Assembly: GCA_028023455.1 (NCBI GenBank)
Contig: JAQFVV010012447.1
Span: 930,001-994,000, forward strand
DNA from: Epiperipatus broadwayi
Taxonomy: Eukaryota > Onychophora > Udeonychophora > Euonychophora > Peripatidae
Length of the DNA stretch: 64,000 nucleotides
Direction of reading: 5' to 3'
The position numbers and the translations under genes are program-made. Shown here piece after piece: positions 13,201-25,369 of the stretch. Positions within the stretch are counted from its first letter, which is position 1; each line of letters starts with the position of its first letter. The notes under the pieces were generated by a model. That model saw only the letters and a program-made list of their open reading frames with translations. It did not search any database and was not told the origin of the DNA.

Positions 13201-14410
13201 AATTGGCAATCCTCATTGTTTACAACTTACAAGCTTAAGAGAATAGGATCATGTGATCTACGACTCTTATTTTGCCTATTTATAAATATATTTAGTTTTT
13301 TACCATGTACAATGAACTAGGATTTGAAATTCCTTTTGTCTTTATAAAAAATCAATGTGGTTAATATTTAATTTTTCTAAAGATTAAAAAAAGCATATAC
13401 ATAATTTTTTTTAAAAAAAACAAAACATTATTTTATAAAATATGAATAGGTCTGAAATCACGTGGTATATATTAATCTTAGACAGCAAATAAGAGCAAAG
13501 AAAAAGTAAATCTAATTAGTAACAATTTCATATTCAATATTATAAAACCTAGCGATGTTTAATTATTTATTTAATTAACTAGTAATTACACATCATTAGT
13601 ATTTAGTTTTAGCTTATTAAAGTTTTAAAAACTTTTATAATAAGAAAAGATACTGATTCGATGTTTGCAGCATATCTAACTGACAGATAATTAGTTCTTA
13701 ATATTATCATCGCAATTTCGTTTAACCTTATGCTCATACAGAAAAATTGATTATCCTGAAATAATAGCTTCAAGCAGTCAAAATAATTTGTTAAAAGAAA
13801 TTTATCATTTCCATTAAAATTAAATGCATTTTTATATTGCTAATTCTAACTTTTAACCATTGAATTTTTTTTTTTAAAAAAAATGTCAAGCTAAAAATAC
13901 TAACTTAACATTTTGGTGTCATTATATTTCAGTGTAAAGATATATTCACATTATGACTTATTACTCATCGTTTGACCCCAACCTTCTTCCTTTCTGAAGT
14001 TATTTATTCATGAAAAATATTTTACTCTTTTTTTAAAAAACACGAAAAACAAAATAACTTATTATAGAGCATTGGATAGTGAAAATTTGAGTGATTTCCC
14101 ATCCTGTTTTACCATTTAGTTGTTAATAGCTAAACACAAATTTAACAGTATTAGTTGATTAACTAGGTAGGCGACCAAAAAAAAGTCTAATCTTGATTGA
14201 AATATGCAAAGTTTTAAATGTTAACTAACCTAGATTTAAACTTTAGTCAAAGTCATGTCCTACTATTATATAAACAATTTACAAATATTTTATTTTTCAA
14301 TTAATGTTCATACCATATAACAATTTTCAATAAATACATAAAGAAGCTTAAATAATTTTTATCGTTACAAATTTTTCCATTTTTTTACAAGTCTAGATAT
14401 TTTTCATATA
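13201..14410. other. AT-rich DNA, nothing recognised
   Basis: Homopolymer A/T runs and short frames only. Confidence 0.4.
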
Positions 14411-14415
14411 TCAAA

Positions 14416-14487
14416 TGCGTTGACTGGGAAGCGAACCCAAAACAGCTGCTTGGAAGGCAGCCATACTAACCGCTAGGCCACCTACGC
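14416..14487 (-). tRNA. tRNA-Gly (anticodon UCC), gene or relic
   Basis: A 72-nt cloverleaf on minus. The 5' acceptor strand is GCGTAGG and the 3' strand TCAACGC plus discriminator A, with one A-A mismatch and one G-U pair. The D arm contains TAGCGGTTAG. The anticodon stem GCTGC/GCAGC encloses loop CTTCCAA, which places TCC as anticodon and so reads GGA. The T arm has stem TTGGG/CCCAG around TTCGCTT. The A box (TGGCCTAGCGG) and B box (GGTTCGC) are readable. No run of four T follows closely on minus, and the acceptor mismatch suggests either a mildly diverged gene or a pseudogene. I see no SINE tail attached. Confidence 0.85.
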
Positions 14488-14744
14488 TTGACGAGTTTAA
14501 ATATTTTTTTCCTTTAGAAATGTATATGATACTTGCATTAAGTTTACCCAACTACCCCTTTTATCATATATGTATCCAATATTATATTTATTATTTATTT
14601 CTTCTTCACTATTTTTTTAGAGATAAGATCTGTTCTTTTTAAAATGGATATTTAAACTCACGTGTATATGTTTTCAATGATTACAAACTATATGTTGAAA
14701 TAAACACAGCAATAGTAGTAATTCGCATATATACATATTTCTAG

Positions 14745-14945
14745 AAAAGATGTAATAGATGGACAATTGAAATCTTAAAATGGATTCCAAGAGATTGTAA
14801 AAGACCCAGAAAGAGATCACATGTGAGATGGGTGGATGAAATAAGAAAGTGTGTAGGGGTGATGTGAAGAAGAGAGACTAGCGATCAGAGAAGATGGATT
14901 GAATTTGGAACGATTTTTATTCTGCAGTGGATTGATAATGGTTAA
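14745..14945 (+). pseudogene. RTE-type LINE, 3' coding fragment
   Basis: On plus this encodes the C-terminal tail of the RTE polyprotein: DNRWTIEIL, then WIPRDCKRPRKR, HVRWVDEIRKC and finally FILQWIDNG followed by a stop. It is the same sequence as the end of the minus-strand RTE copy at 15.77 kb, here in the opposite orientation. It is broken by a stop after CVGVM (TGA where the other copy reads Trp). After the stop come ATGATG-rich bases, as at the 3' ends of the other copies. It is 5'-truncated, as target-primed reverse transcription often leaves copies. Confidence 0.85.
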
Positions 14946-15752
14946 TGATGATATATGACATGATAAAAATGATGATGCTGGGAAAATGATCAATATAATC
15001 TGAATAAAACATAGGCCAATCATTGATCACCATTTTGTAATGGAATATTGATTATAATATGGGATGTTAATATAAAAATGCTAGTATGTCTCAGGACTGA
15101 GACATCATTTATAATAAAATAAATCCAGCCTAAATGTGGATTGCCATGTTACAACAGCATCAAAGTTGATTTGGCATTTTGTGGCAATTGCCACTTGTAC
15201 ATGATCATCATTGGTTAGCATCAGGTAGCTACTTTGTAATCATAATAATGGATCTTCTTCCTCACTACATCTCTACATTTGTTTAGTCAACATTTGTCAT
15301 AAAATAAAAGAAATTGATCTATAGATTTTTAGACAACCACTTATTACTGACATTATATGGAAATAAAAGATCATGAAGAAATGCCCTTATGATTTAAATG
15401 TTATTTGTATCAGATCAAAACATGCATCAATAAATAGTATCTCTGTCATAACCTGTATAAAATTATCTAACTCTGTCATTGGTCACACTAGACAATAATA
15501 ATATTTCCAATACATAATTATTTAGATTGCCCACTACACTAAAATAAAATACTAATCATAAAATCTAATTAATTCAGATAGTATTTAAAACAAAAGAAAG
15601 CAGACAAGATCATCATGTTAGACATCATCAAATCTATTCACTATTCCAAAGTACATTGCAATAAGCAGTGAAATGATATATCATCACTCTAAACAATGAT
15701 GTAAGCCTAAAATATCTATTTGATTTATAATTGAATTAAATCAAATTTGAAT
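14946..15752. other. AT-rich spacer between two opposed RTE copies
   Basis: No coding frame recognised. A small hairpin ATGTCTCA/TGAGACAT lies near 15088-15108. Possible remnants of LINE tail rich in ATGATG occur in the first 60 bp. Confidence 0.4.
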
Positions 15753-15768
15753 TTCATCATCATCATCA

Positions 15769-16035
15769 TCAACCATTATCAATCCACTGCAGGATGAAGG
15801 TCTCTCCAAGTTTAATCCATTTTCTCCGATCTTTAGCTTCTCTTCTCCACATCACTCCTGCACACTTTCTTATTTCATCCATCCATCTCACATGTGGTCT
15901 CTTTCTGGGTCTTTTACAATCTCTTGGAATCCAGTCTAAAATTTCAATTGTCCATCTATTATCATCTCTTCTAGAAATATGTCCAGCCCAACTCCACTTC
16001 AATCTTTTAATTTTTTTCAATGAGGTCAGTAACAC
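15769..16035 (-). pseudogene. RTE LINE polyprotein C-terminal tail
   Basis: An 88-codon piece ending in a stop. It shows the pattern of RTE C-termini: LKWSWAGHISRRDDNRW, DWIPRDCKRPRKRPHVRWMD, IRKCAGVMWRREAKDRRKW and FILQWIDNG. The conserved W, H and RW positions are kept. The two preceding in-frame stops separate it from the thumb piece. Confidence 0.88.
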
Positions 16036-16129
16036 CTGTTTGTTCTCTTACCCATACATTGCATTTTTGATCTCTTCTTGTTACTCCCAACATACATCTC
16101 TCTATACTTCTTTGAGTGGTCTGAAATCT

Positions 16130-17067
16130 CTATATTGCTCTTCTATTAAGTGTCCAAGTCTCAGATTCATAAGTGAGAACTGGTAAAACACAATTGTTAA
16201 AAACCTTTCTTTTCAAACACATAGGCATATTTCCTTTTAGTATCAAGTTATTTCTACCAAAAGCACTCCAACCAAGTTTAATTCTATGGTTAATTTCTTC
16301 CATTATGTTTCCATCTGTATTAATAATCCGACCAAGGTATTTGTAACTGTTAACTTCTTCTAATTCATCATAATCAATCTTTATTTTCATATTTTGAGCA
16401 AATCAATTAAACATTACTTTAGTCTTTTTACCATTTATCTTTAGTCCTACTTTTCTACTTTCATCTGATAATTCCTGCAACATATCCTGCAGCTCTGAAG
16501 CATTATTGGCAAAAACTACATCACCTGTGAAATCTTAATGACTTAAATAATCTCCATTTATTTTCACTCCTTTAGTTTCCCATTTTAATCCACAAAATAC
16601 TTCTTGCAGCACTGTTCTAAAACGTTTTGGAGATATGGAGTCACCTTGTCTTACACCTTTCTCAATGTTGACTTTCCCAGTATCATTATGTAATCTGTTG
16701 CATTTTTATAAATATTCTTCAACATATGACAATATCCTGGATCTATACCTTGATGATCCAATGCTTTAATCACTGAAGAAATGTTTATAGAATCAAATGC
16801 CTTTTTATAATCTACAAATCCAAAACATAATGACAACTCATATTCATTCATCCTTTCTATAACTTCTCTCAACACCTGGATATGATCTACTGTACTAAAA
16901 CCACTTTTAAATTCAGCTTGTTCTATTGGTTGGTGGAAATCCAATGTTATCTGTAGATGAGTTGTAATTATTTTGGTAAAAATTTTATATAAAACTGATA
17001 AAAGGCTGATAGATCTGTAATTTCTAATATCTTCTTTATCACCTTTTTTAAATATTAATATTATCAC
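16130..17067 (-). pseudogene. RTE LINE reverse transcriptase palm and thumb, catalytically dead
   Basis: The open piece 17067-16651 has FKKGDKEDIRNYRSISLLSV and CFGFVDYKKAFDSI. The second is motif A with its catalytic Asp. The frame then runs through a GVRQGDSISPKRF-like motif B. Motif C, normally FADD, reads F-T-G-D at 16520-16531, so the first catalytic Asp is replaced by Gly. A stop codon lies just before it. The thumb piece 16390-16130 has the conserved NSYKYLGRII and SETWTLNRRAI. The copy cannot be an active polymerase. Confidence 0.9.
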
Positions 17068-17098
17068 TGCATTCTTCCAATCATCCGGTACATCTTTA

Positions 17099-17976
17099 TC
17101 ATTTAGACATTTGGTATATAACTTTGCTAAAAAAAATTTCTATTTCTTCACCTGCTTTTTTTAATATATCAATTATAATTCCATCATTACCTGGAGCCTT
17201 TCCTTTCTTCATACATTTAATTGCATGTTTCACTTCTTCATTTAAAATTCTGGGCAATTCGGAAGATGTAATAGATATAGGAGGTACTTGTTCTTTATTA
17301 TTATATAATTCTTGATAAAAATCTTCTACCAATTTCATGATGTCATCTCTCTTTTTAGTAACAATTCCATCTTTTTTTCTTATTGCAGATATAAATTTCC
17401 TACCAATACCAAAATGTTGTTTTACCTTCTTAAGACTTTTATTTTCTTCTACAGCTTTCCTTGCTAGTTCACAGTTATACTTTCTTATATCATTTTCAAC
17501 TCTATTCTGCACCATTTTACAAAATTTGAGATATTCATTCTTTTTAATGCAACATTTTTGTATATCTTCATATTCCTTCTTTTCTTCATAAATTCTCTAG
17601 TCTCAGTAAAAATTTCTTATATCATTTTCAACTCTATTCTGCACCATTTTACAAAATTTGAGATATTCATTCTTTTTAATGCAACATTTTTGTATATCTT
17701 CATATTCCTTCTTTTCTTCATAAATTCTCTAGTCTCAGTAAAAATTTTATTGGTCACTTGCTGCTTTTTTCTACCAGTTATCTTTGTTGCAGTTTTTAAA
17801 AGTGTATCAGTTATTTTCTTATTAATTTTATTCAAATCTGAATCATGTTCAAAATCTACTAATACTTGAAACCGATTTGTAAGTTCTAATTTAAATTCAT
17901 TGGAATGTTTCTGTAGATTAGAAATATCAACTGTAAATATTGTTTTTTTTAATAATTTTTGTCTCTCTAGTTTCAC
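17099..17976 (-). pseudogene. RTE LINE linker and N-terminal part of reverse transcriptase
   Basis: The piece at 17976-17617 is Lys-rich and links the endonuclease to the polymerase (QKLLKKTIF, KINKKITDTLL, KKQQVTNKIF). The piece at 17515-17099 contains KAVEENKSLKKVKQHFGIGR and then the fingers motif KKGKAPGNDGI, a hallmark of LINE reverse transcriptases. Between them a 132-bp segment is duplicated in tandem. As 132 is 44 codons, the duplication itself keeps the frame, but a frameshift inside the unit breaks it. Confidence 0.87.
17481..17744. repeat. 132-bp perfect tandem duplication inside the RTE LINE
   Basis: The segment from 17481 (TTTCTTATATCATTTTCAAC) to 17612 is repeated immediately at 17613-17744 with no difference that I can see. 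The lack of divergence means the duplication is far younger than the LINE's decay, or is an assembly artefact. Confidence 0.9.
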
Positions 17977-18015
17977 ATTAAGATGTATCTTACACCTTAC
18001 TAATCGATGATCACT

Positions 18016-18764
18016 TCATATGTTAAGTTTATTAAGAACATTACAATCTTGAAATATGTATTTTCTGTTAGTCAAAATATAATCCAATTCTGCTGTATCT
18101 TCATTTGGATGCTTCCATGTCCATTTCCTTTTAACATTTTTCTCAAAAAAAGAATTCATAATATAAAGTTTTCCTTTTTCTGCAAACTCCACAAGTCTAT
18201 GTCCTCTCTCATTTCTATTACCATAACCAAAATTACCTACAGCACTTTCATCTTTCATTTGTTTAACAATTCTAGCATTAAAGTCTCCCATAACAATTTT
18301 AAAATGTTGTTTACTCTGATCAAAAGCCTTTTGTACATCCATATAAAAATCTTCTACTACTTCATCACTATGAGAACTTGTTGGGGCATAAACCTGAATT
18401 ATCTGTATTTGGTATCTGCTATTAAGTTGTATAACTAATCTTGCCACTCTGTTCGATACACCATCAATCTCGACAATATTGTTCTTCCACTTTTTATTTA
18501 TAATGAATCCTAGTCCACTTGTATTTCCAATATTTGTGCCTTTATAATAGAGTATATGTCCACTTTTTAAATCAATTGTTTCTTCACCTTTCTTTTAATT
18601 TCACAAAGTCCAATAATGTCCCATTTAATATAAGAGAGTTCTTCTTCTAATTCTTGCAATCTTCCTTCACTTGAAAGTGATCTGCAGTTGAAAGTACCTA
18701 AATAAAAAGTTGTCATCAAATGGCAGCCTGGGTCTGCAGTCAGAGGATTCTTAGCACCCTCCAC
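18016..18764 (-). pseudogene. RTE LINE endonuclease domain (broken)
   Basis: Two open pieces on minus form an exonuclease/endonuclease/phosphatase-fold domain, which nicks target DNA in this LINE family. The first piece (18764-18567) contains LGTFNCRSLSSEGRLQELEE and WDIIGLCEIKR. The first is the conserved N-terminal beta strand and the second carries the catalytic Glu. The second piece (18447-18016) has QIIQVYAPTS, the VMGDFNAR active-site motif, RGHRLVEFAE and LDYILTNRK. A frameshift separates the pieces near 18567-18447. The best family match from memory is the CFDP2-like or BovB endonuclease. No start codon needs defending because the frame is broken; the ATG at 18762-18764 is a plausible original start region. 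Confidence 0.9.
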
Positions 18765-19190
18765 CTTTGGCCACCAACCGCTATCTTAGTTGATGACTTT
18801 ACAGACTCCTGGGAATAAGGGCCATGCTTTATTTTTGTCTGTCATAATTGTATATATGTATTGGGAAAATATTTATCATTTACACAAACATTCATTCTGC
18901 CTTATCAGGCACTGAGAAGAAAGACCATGGTGTTTCTTGATCTTAAACTCAGAGGTAAAAAGCCAATAAACTCACTATGCTGGCTAATGCGTGTTGGTGA
19001 GCAGCCCATCCATGTTCGTATACTATATGAATAAGCACATAGTAATAACAGCTGCAATGACAAGAACGTATGGAGTGGACATTAGGAATTTGCCCTGCTC
19101 AGTTCCTTTAAGGCCTCCAAGAGGAATCAAAGGGTCTCCTTTCAGTTAATAGCAAACTCCTTTCTGCAGCCAGTTTGAATTTACAAGTAA

Positions 19191-21240
19191 CTAAGTTTTA
19201 ACATACTTTTACTAATCTAAGGTTATTTATAGTAATGCAAATTTACTTTAACATTTAATGACAGTCTATTTAAATCAACTAGTTTTGTAATAATTATAAT
19301 AACATTTTGAGAACGTTTTATAAACCTACATCATTTGGAATGTTCATATAAAATAAACCCTTACTCAGTTTTATATCAAATTTAATGAAACATTAAATCT
19401 AATATCAATATTTTATTCATACTTTACATTATATTGGTATGCAATTATTGTTTGTTATGTATTAAAATAAAACACACTAAAAGAATTCTTTATCAACAAA
19501 TATATTAGGTAATCTTGTATTTGGCCATACCCAATCACATTATATATCAAATATCCCATAGATTTTTATTGGATATTTACTAACTTACAATCACTGATAT
19601 TATTCATCTATCTAAATCTCCAACCAATCGATTATAAAAATGGATTTTATAACAATTAAACTATCAAAGATGATTCTTGGCAGTTGTCCAAGCCAAGTAT
19701 AATATTAAGTTATACTAGTTCATAAAATTAATGATCCCCACTTCAAGAAGTTTAAAAATATTTAAGATAAATCATTCTGACCAATGACAAAACAAAATCT
19801 ATTAAGAGTTTTGTAACTAGACAAAATAAGCAAATTATAATGCAACCCTGAACTAATGAAATTATTTTTACCAGTTATATTGACTTAGATAAGTAAACAA
19901 ATATTTAAATGTAGTAACATATATAAAATTTATATCTAATCAAACTTAATAATAATGTATAAAAATATACATATACCTAAGTCTATTTCACTTACCAAAA
20001 TGGGTTTGATCTTGGATCAAACTTTAAGTATCAAAAATTATCTTGCATATCCAAAAGAAATAATTAAACAGATTTATTGGCTTTGAATCAACTCTAAATT
20101 TATTGGTTAATAATTAAAAATTTATAATAGTAATAAAAAAATTGTATATAAAAGAACAATAACAAATGATATCTGCAATAGACTAAAATCATAGCCAGTT
20201 AAAAGAAAATATAATACCATGTTTTTATCACATATAAATAATTGATAGTCTATCACAATATAGAATCAATAATGAATAATAATAAAATATATATGTATGA
20301 AACTCAAAAATGTGTTGCATGACAATAATACTATATATAAAACTGAAGGAGAGATTTTAAATATCTTCCTGAGACTTTAAATAAAATACCCAACAATAAA
20401 AAATGTGATCAAATAAAAATTGATCTCTATTTATTCATTAATGTAATTTTTAAATAATTAAACTAACATAAAAATCCCTTGTATTTAAAATCTTCTCTAT
20501 ATGAATATACCAGAATTAAATCTGAAAAATAAAAAAAAATTAAACACTTGAAAACATTGGGTCATAAATTATCCTATATCATCAGTAAGAGTTTAAATAA
20601 TGGTAACAAAATGAATCTCTCTAACCTTTTTATCATGTGAATATATATATATCATTTAAGCCTATGTTTTAACATGTTAAATGTATAGAGTGGTAACACA
20701 ATGCAGCAGTGGTGCTTCATTGACATTTGTGTATTTTTTAAAATTACATGAAAACAAGAATGACATCAACAAAAATCCCAGCATTCATTACATTTTTCAA
20801 TTTTCTTTCTAATGGTGTCCATTATGCTAAAATGTGGGGGAAAAATGGATTTTTTATGAATATTTTTGTGGATAGGTTTATTTAATTTTTCCCCCCAGTT
20901 TACTAGTTTTCATGGAAAAAAGAAAGGCAGAAATTTTTAATTGGCCAAACTGTCTACTAAAATGGATTAAAAATGCACAAATAATTTCATTTCAAGGACT
21001 TCAAAATGTAATCAGAATATTGGGTTGTAAGTATTAAAACTTTTTATTTTTTAATTATTTGAATATGTAATTATAAATTTATTAAATGCACATTGATTAC
21101 CTAAGTAATATTTACTGAGGCTATAACCTCAATAATATGCATATAAAATGCGATAGTGGGGACCTCTACAGGTGTTTAACCACAAGCTTACGTTATGGAA
21201 GAAAAGAGGGGAATAGTACATTTTTAAAAATTATTTGATA
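19191..21240. other. AT-rich DNA, little recognised
   Basis: No gene seen. At about 21120-21230 a block containing ACCTCTACAGGTGTTTAAC and GAAAAGAGGGGAA also occurs at about 33650-33725, so a fragment of another dispersed repeat is present. Confidence 0.4.
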
Positions 21241-24200
21241 AATAGTGTTTGCATTTGTATTCATGTCTGTGTAGTATATAAATTATATATCATTTATGCT
21301 CTTTATTATACATAAATAAATTTAAACATTTGTATTCAAATGCAACAAAAGTAGTTTATGTAATTTTGGGGCTCTGATCTAAGTTTAGGCAATCCTATTT
21401 TCTAGACATAATGATTCTCAAAAGGTTTAATAATATGTTTATATATTACTGTCTTTGTGTTTGCAATTGCAGGTTTGTGTTTATATAACAATCAATGTAT
21501 ATATATATATATTGTAACGGTATATGCCGTTACATTAATTTAAAATTTAAATAATTTTTTTTCTTAAGTTCGCAAATAAAAACTAAAAGCTACAAAATTA
21601 AAGAGTTGTTAAACATGTATACGTATATATATTCGCACAGATGCAAAACTTTAAAAATTATTTTCTTTTTAAAAAAATATATATTTGAACGTACTTTTTT
21701 AGTAAAAAGTACAAGATCTAAAGACAAAATATTTTTGTAAATGGAAATGATTGTTTTATAAATTAATTGAAAAGCAAACTAGCCCTTGGGGCTCTTATAG
21801 AAAAAAAGGTCAGTTGAAAGATATAGATAAGAGAATCAAAAAAATAAATTAGATGTGCATTATAGAAGCAGCAATGAAGGCCTGGACCATAATGGAAATT
21901 ATTGCAACAGGAAACGATGTTCAATGAATCCAGAGGAGTACTATAGAAGGAAAAATATTGAAATTAAGAACTGTTTGAGCTTGATTTTTGTGAGAAGAGC
22001 AATAAGACGCACTTGTCGCTCTCTTTCTCACTTATTTCAAATAAAATGACTGTAATACCAGGATTGAACCAGCTTAGGCCTCCTCCAGAACAACAGACTG
22101 GACTTCAAATAGAGACATCATGGGAATTGGCACTAGGAAACATGATTCTCCTTCTGTAAGACATGAACTATAAAATTTAAAAATAATTGAGAACTTTCAT
22201 TCAAGCTTTTAATATTCAGAACCTAAATTTTAAATTGATAATTAATGTTTAGATTTTATACAGTTAGGTTTAAAAAAAAATCATTTCCATTTTTATTTTT
22301 TTTATTTCTATTAATATTTATTTGTATAAATTATTTAAATGCATTAAATTTAAGTTTAATATTGATGCTTGCATAGATTCATTCATGTTTAATAATGTTT
22401 TTGTTTTCATATTTGATTAAAATATATAGACATTCGGTAAATAATGATATCTTACATTGAATATCTAAAATGTATTTATTCGGATGTCTTTTTAGTTATT
22501 GGTGTCAATGCTGCATCTTATGATGAATGCCATTGGGTTTCTTGTGAATTCCCTCTGCAATTACATCAATGACTTTATATTTTGATCATTTATGTTTATT
22601 TTGAAATGTTTTTGAACATGTAATCTATGTAGTCGATCTATGCTCAACATTAAAAAACAAACTTTTATAAATCCATCTATGTGAACTTATATAAATGTTA
22701 AATATAAGTCGGGCATGAATGGCTATATAGATTTGTAAAGTTATATTAATTAATTAGGGGAGAGTAATCTTAGGTTATTTGTTTCGTAGTTAAATTAGGT
22801 CAATGGATTGGATATATTGGTGTAATTAGTAGATGTAGTATGAGGTTCACTACATGCAGGATCTCCATTTATACACCACACACCCCCTTTTTTGCCTATG
22901 GAAGGGATAATAAGATGGAAAATGCAGTCCCTTTCTATGGAGTTTTTTGTTTATTGTTCTTCTTGCTGACAGATGTAGCATTCCTGTTTGGTTGAGAGTC
23001 AATGTCTTTTCTAACCATACTTACTGTTCAGATGTACATTCCTGACAGTATTGGTATTTAGTGCTGTCGTATTTTCATGCTGCATTGAATACATCAATGT
23101 ATCAGATGGTTTGATGCTGGTTTGACTGTGAACTTTTGGCCTAAGGTTAAACAAGGGATAAAATATTTTCTTTTCAAATGAAATCTATGTAGTCTATTCA
23201 TACTCGACAATCTTAAAAAAAGATATTATTAAATTCATTGTGCGGATGGTTTAAAATTTTAAAATAATAATTTAAATTAAAAGTTAATAATAAAATCTAA
23301 AATAATAAATGTTATTCCTCAAACTTTAAATGATTATATATGTGCATAAATAAATGTTGTTTGTGTGTTAATTACTGGCACTAGCTGTTATTTTTTTATA
23401 TTTAAGATACAAATTAAACAAAGTTATATTTTAAAGTTTATATATTATTATCTCTGCATCTCCACTGAGCTAGTGACTGGGGCTAATGGTCTTAATAAAT
23501 AAAAGACAGATCTTTAACAGCGCATATCTGCCTACTTTATAAATTTTCTAGGTTCAAATGCCTAGATGGCGCCTTTGCAGTGCAGATACAGTAAGACTGT
23601 AAACTTCCACTTCATTTCAGACTGTTATAATATATAAAATTAAGGTATTATAGAGAAATACAATGTAAATTTTAGGACTGATTATCAAATATACAGAAAT
23701 GTTGCAGTTGACAAAGCAATCACAAAATTTACTGGGCATAGTACCATGTGAAAATATAAACACTTAAACAACAAAGCAAAGAGAGATTTCAAATGGTGTG
23801 TTGTGTGTGGAGATAACTACAATAATTATGTATATACCACATGAAATTGTATGCAGCCAAAGAATCAAATTCTGATTCTTGCTTATGTCTTGATACTCAT
23901 GTTGTGGGGTCAGTAGTTTTGCCACATCTTGCATCACATTATTTTTAATTCTATAGCTAGCAAATGAGCTATATGCAAATAAGTTATATCTCTGTGGGAC
24001 AATAAATATAACAAGATAGCATCACTGGTATGCATAAAGAATATAAACATCTCTGATGTACACAAAAATATAAAATGAAGAGATAAAACTCATTTTATCA
24101 GTGATGCAGACAGTAACCTACAATTTCTAGATTTAGATAGACAAAAAGCCAACTGCTATGATGATAAATGCATATCCATCTTCTGGAAATGATTTGTTTT

Positions 24201-24600
24201 GTATCTTTTATTAGGATGAATCTTTTTCTTATAGATGCCTTTGAGATGTGTCACCTTTGTGGTACAAGATAAAAATGAAGAATTTTTATGTGAATACTTT
24301 TGGAGATTCTGAAGCTGTGAATTATCTCAGATAAAAAGTATTATATATGGTTTGAAAGATAATTTTGTGAGGAATACAAATAAATTATCAAGAAAGATGT
24401 AATTTAAACTTAGTTAATGATAGATTAACAATTATGAACAAAAAATAAAGTAATAATTATGTTGAAATTTCTTTTTTACCTTATTTTTTAAATGGTTATC
24501 ACTATTTGTCTTAGTCTTATTATTTTCCTTCGTTTGTAAAGCTTGTTGCCCTAATATTATTAAAACTGAAGTTATTGTGAAAATTGTGTCTCAAGCCAGT
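21241..24600 (+). repeat. Dispersed repeat copy, split by an LTR-like insertion
   Basis: 21241-21512 together with 23630-24600 matches 25370-26540 in order and orientation. Shared parts include GTGTAGTATATAAATTATA, TTATAGAG.AATACAAT, GCAATCACAAAATTTACTG and AACAAGATAGCATCACT. The 21513-23629 insertion has no counterpart in the second copy. A partial inverted third copy lies at 28310-28625. No intact frame remains and I do not recognise the family. Confidence 0.75.
21513..23629 (+). mobile_element. Solo-LTR-like insertion, copy A
   Basis: Starts TGTAACGG and ends GTTATA at 23624-23629. It aligns in inverted orientation with copy B at 41745-43946. Shared blocks include ACTTTATAAATTTTCTAGG, TTCAAATGCCTAGATGGCGCC, AATTAGGGGAGAGTAATCTTA and TTTAAATTTAA stretches. 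The 5' end is a perfect terminal palindrome with arms TGTAACGG/CCGTTACA. Four A/T bases (ATAT) flank both ends as a possible target duplication, weak in this context. The TG...CA-type ends and the roughly 2.1-kb non-coding body fit a solo LTR of a Ty3/gypsy-type element. The short frame at 21855-22049 is probably chance. Confidence 0.65.
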
Positions 24601-25166
24601 TTTTTAGTCAGTATGGCACCAAGGGCGGTAAAACAGATAAAGAATAAAGCAATGAGTCAGTTTAAAATTCCAAGAAAAAAGAACTTTTAAAAAATCTAAA
24701 AATGTAAAAATATTTATGGGCAAATTTTTATACATGATAGTGTATTTGTTTCTATCCAGAAAAATGTGTTTACTGTAAAAGTTATTTTATGTTGAGCATA
24801 AATCTAAATTCTAAAATAATAGGCAATATGTTTTTACATATTCTATAGGTAAACATAGAAAGAATTTTATATTGTTACAATAATTTATCTCATAAGTTAA
24901 ATTAATGATTGAAACAGTTGAACTGTATCAAATAGCTGTTGCAAATTTTTTTGAAATGATAATTTTTTTGTTTTCATTTTAAAATTGCAGGAAAACCATA
25001 AGGACTATGCATGTGTAAAAACAGTAATTCTTTGGAGTTTGATTTTTTTAAAAATAATGCATGTTTTGTTAAAATCAAATAAAAATTAGATTTTTTATTA
25101 ATTTTTTTATTAATGTTCATCTATTTTTTGCTCAATTTATTAATTTGTACACAGAAAACATGGCAT

Positions 25167-25283
25167 AATCATCATCATCAACCATTATCAATCCACTGCA
25201 GGATGAAGGTCTCTCCAAGTTCAATCCATCTTTTCCTATCTTTAGCTTCTCTTTTCCACATCACCCCTGCACATTTTCTTATA
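25167..25283 (-). pseudogene. RTE LINE, 5'-truncated 3' end
   Basis: Starts at ATCATCATCATCAACC, the family 3' tail in reverse, and continues through CCATTATCAATCCACTGC and GATGAAGGTCTCTCCAAGTT into the C-terminal codons, then stops after about 115 bp. It is close in sequence to 15757-15870, so it is one of the younger copies. Confidence 0.9.
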
Positions 25284-25369
25284 AATACCACATATTATAT
25301 ATAAGTATTCAATTTAAGATTTTTTTATAATTTGATCTTTATTTTTTTAGATTTTTATTATTATTTGAT

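Larger units (their letters stand above)
15753..19190 (-). mobile_element. RTE-type LINE, nearly full length, inactivated
   Basis: A non-LTR retrotransposon read on minus from an untranslated leader (about 18780-19190), through an apurinic endonuclease domain (18764-18016), a connecting region (17976-17520), a reverse transcriptase (17515-16400) and a C-terminal tail (16390-15769), to a 3' end of repeated ATG trinucleotides at 15753-15770. The order and the short (GATGAT)-like end are typical of the RTE clade. The frame is broken by several frameshifts and stops, including a 132-bp tandem duplication at 17481-17744. Shorter copies lie at 14.75 (plus), 25.17, 32.45, 49.3 and 59.07 kb. The 5' boundary is a guess from the end of leader-like sequence. 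Confidence 0.88.

Noticed and set aside
15794-16186. 130-codon plus-strand frame
   Set aside because: Opposite strand of the RTE C-terminal region, which has clear LINE motifs on minus. The same applies to plus frames at 17124-17869 and 18007-18438.
21855-22049. 64-codon Arg/Cys-containing frame in copy A
   Set aside because: Not preserved in copy B, so probably chance.
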